The position numbers and the translations under genes were made by a program. Below, in pieces: positions 62,898-64,000 of a DNA stretch of 64,000 bases. Source of the DNA: Pseudomonas botevensis (GTDB lineage Bacteria; Pseudomonadota; Gammaproteobacteria; Pseudomonadales; Pseudomonadaceae); NCBI RefSeq assembly GCF_019145475.1, contig NZ_JAHTKI010000005.1, positions 124,001 to 188,000 on the forward strand, given 5' to 3'. The notes below the pieces were generated by a model, which did no database searches, was not told the DNA's origin, and saw only the letters and a list, made by a program, of their open reading frames with translations. Position 1 is the first letter of the stretch; each line of letters starts with the position of its first letter.

Positions 62898-64000
62898 ATG
62901 CCGCCACTGAAAACCCGCTGGGACATTTTTTGCACCGTGGTCGACAACTATGGCGACATCGGTGTGACCTGGCGCCTGGCCCGGCAACTGGTGGCCGAAC
63001 ACGGTTTGGCGGTGCGGCTGTGGGTCGACGACCTGCGTGCGTTCGAGCGGATCTGCCCGGCGATCGACGTTGAGCTGGAGCAGCAACGTCAGGAAGGCGT
63101 CGAGGTGCGACATTGGTCCGCCGAGTGGTCGCCGACCGAAGCCGCCGATGTGGTGATCGCCGCATTCGCCTGTCAGTTGCCGGGCGCCTACATGGACGCC
63201 ATGGCCGAGCGGGAAAAACCGCCGTTATGGATGAATCTCGACTATCTCAGCGCCGAAGACTGGGTGGTCGGTTGCCATGGCCTGCCGTCGGTGAAATACA
63301 AAACCGTGCAGAAGTTCTTTTTCTTCCCGGGGTTTCAGCCCGGTACGGGTGGACTGTTGCGTGAAAGCGGTTTGCTTGAGCGTCGTGAGCAATTTCAGCG
63401 GGATCCCGATGCGCAGCGAAAATTCCTGCACGATCTGGGCATTGAGCCGACGCCCGGCGCGCAACTGATTTCACTGTTCGCCTACGAGAACGCCGGGTTG
63501 GCCAGCTGGCTGGATGTGCTCGCCGCCGACGCGACGCCGACTCACCTGCTGGTGCCGGAAGGGCGGATTCTGGGCGACGTCGCGCGTTGGCTCGGGGTCG
63601 AGTCCCTGACGACCGGCGCGCTGCATGTGCGCCAGTCGCTGACCGTGCAAGTGTTGCCGTTCGTCCGACAGGATCAATATGACCAGCTGCTCTGGTGCTG
63701 CGATTTCAACGCCGTGCGTGGCGAGGATTCGTTCGTTCGGGCGCAATGGGCGGGGCGGCCGATGCTCTGGCACATCTATCAGCAGGACGAAGACATTCAC
63801 CTGGACAAGCTCGACGCGTTCCTCGCGCTCTACACAAAAGCGCTTTCACCGGCCGCCGCCGAGGCGATGAACGGTCTCTGGCGGGCCTGGAGCGCCGGAC
63901 AACCTATCGGCGCGCTCTGGCTCGCGGCCCGTGAACATTGGCCGGAACTGCAAAAAAACGCTGAACAATGGTGTCTGGAACAGGCCTTGCAAGCTGATCT
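62898..64000 (+). CDS. earP: EF-P arginine rhamnosyltransferase, partial (runs off the window)
   Basis: The first 367 codons are present without a stop. EarP transfers rhamnose from dTDP-L-rhamnose to Arg32 of elongation factor P, which is needed to relieve ribosome stalling at polyproline. The N-terminal WDIFCTVVDNYGDIGVTWRL has the acidic residues Asp16 and Asp20, and the C-terminal half has RGEDSFVRAQWAGRPMLWH, the donor-binding region. The length so far is close to a full EarP. The efp gene usually follows and would lie beyond the window. Confidence 0.95.
   Translation, partial: MPPLKTRWDIFCTVVDNYGDIGVTWRLARQLVAEHGLAVRLWVDDLRAFERICPAIDVELEQQRQEGVEVRHWSAEWSPTEAADVVIAAFACQLPGAYMDAMAEREKPPLWMNLDYLSAEDWVVGCHGLPSVKYKTVQKFFFFPGFQPGTGGLLRESGLLERREQFQRDPDAQRKFLHDLGIEPTPGAQLISLFAYENAGLASWLDVLAADATPTHLLVPEGRILGDVARWLGVESLTTGALHVRQSLTVQVLPFVRQDQYDQLLWCCDFNAVRGEDSFVRAQWAGRPMLWHIYQQDEDIHLDKLDAFLALYTKALSPAAAEAMNGLWRAWSAGQPIGALWLAAREHWPELQKNAEQWCLEQALQAD

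Overview
The window is a chromosomal segment of a Pseudomonas species, most likely of the P. fluorescens group. The gene order cmk-rpsA-ihfB followed by an O-antigen locus ending in wbpL-wbpM and comEA is the Pseudomonas B-band O-antigen locus. Characteristic Pseudomonas genes such as oprI, cysB and earP, and GTGGGAGYGGGCTTGCCCGC-type REP sequences, agree with this. No prophage, transposase, rRNA, tRNA or CRISPR array was seen.

Layout. 1-4014: end of aroA, cmk, rpsA, a small lipoprotein, ihfB and a LapA-domain protein. 4239-27673: O-antigen/LPS locus. It holds rfbB-rfbD-rfbA (dTDP-sugar supply), two GT2 glycosyltransferases, an ABC O-antigen exporter (wzm/wzt, with a sugar-binding C-terminal domain on Wzt), a methyltransferase, a sulfotransferase fused to a long coiled coil, another GT2, an acyltransferase, two GT4-type transferases, an epimerase, a stand-alone APS kinase (cysC) with an FAD/NAD(P) protein, and wbpV-wbpL-wbpM. 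No wzx, wzy or wzz is visible, so the polymer is probably exported by the ABC-transporter-dependent route. 27788-31490: comEA, an SDR, a FabF-like synthase, a TetR regulator and a small membrane protein. 31768-39988: kdpFABC and kdpDE (high-affinity K+ uptake), with a repeat element between kdpB and kdpC. 40000-49551: housekeeping and conserved hypothetical genes (patatin-like, CHAD, thioesterase, Mpo1-like, MCP, TatD, MltF-like, DoxX, GreB). 49586-54837: FtsX-type ABC exporter genes, tesA and an L,D-transpeptidase. 54958-64000: oprI, an acetyltransferase, DAHP synthase, PilZ and thioredoxin-like genes, a ketopantoate reductase-like gene, a 5'-nucleotidase, a universal stress protein, cysB, a GreA/GreB-like gene and the start of earP.

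The most interesting system is in the O-antigen locus. A sulfotransferase with a roughly 240-residue heptad-repeat coiled coil lies directly after wzm/wzt and a methyltransferase, and a dedicated cysC lies 8 kb downstream. By analogy with E. coli O9a WbdD, where a modifying enzyme on a coiled-coil ruler caps the glycan before Wzm/Wzt export, I infer a sulfate-capping chain terminator fed by locus-encoded PAPS synthesis. A second notable signal is a structured 5' leader at 48583-48734 that resembles a SAM-II-type riboswitch. It follows a consensus-like promoter and precedes a small protein that looks like a piece of a methyltransferase.

All calls come from reading the sequence; no database search was run.
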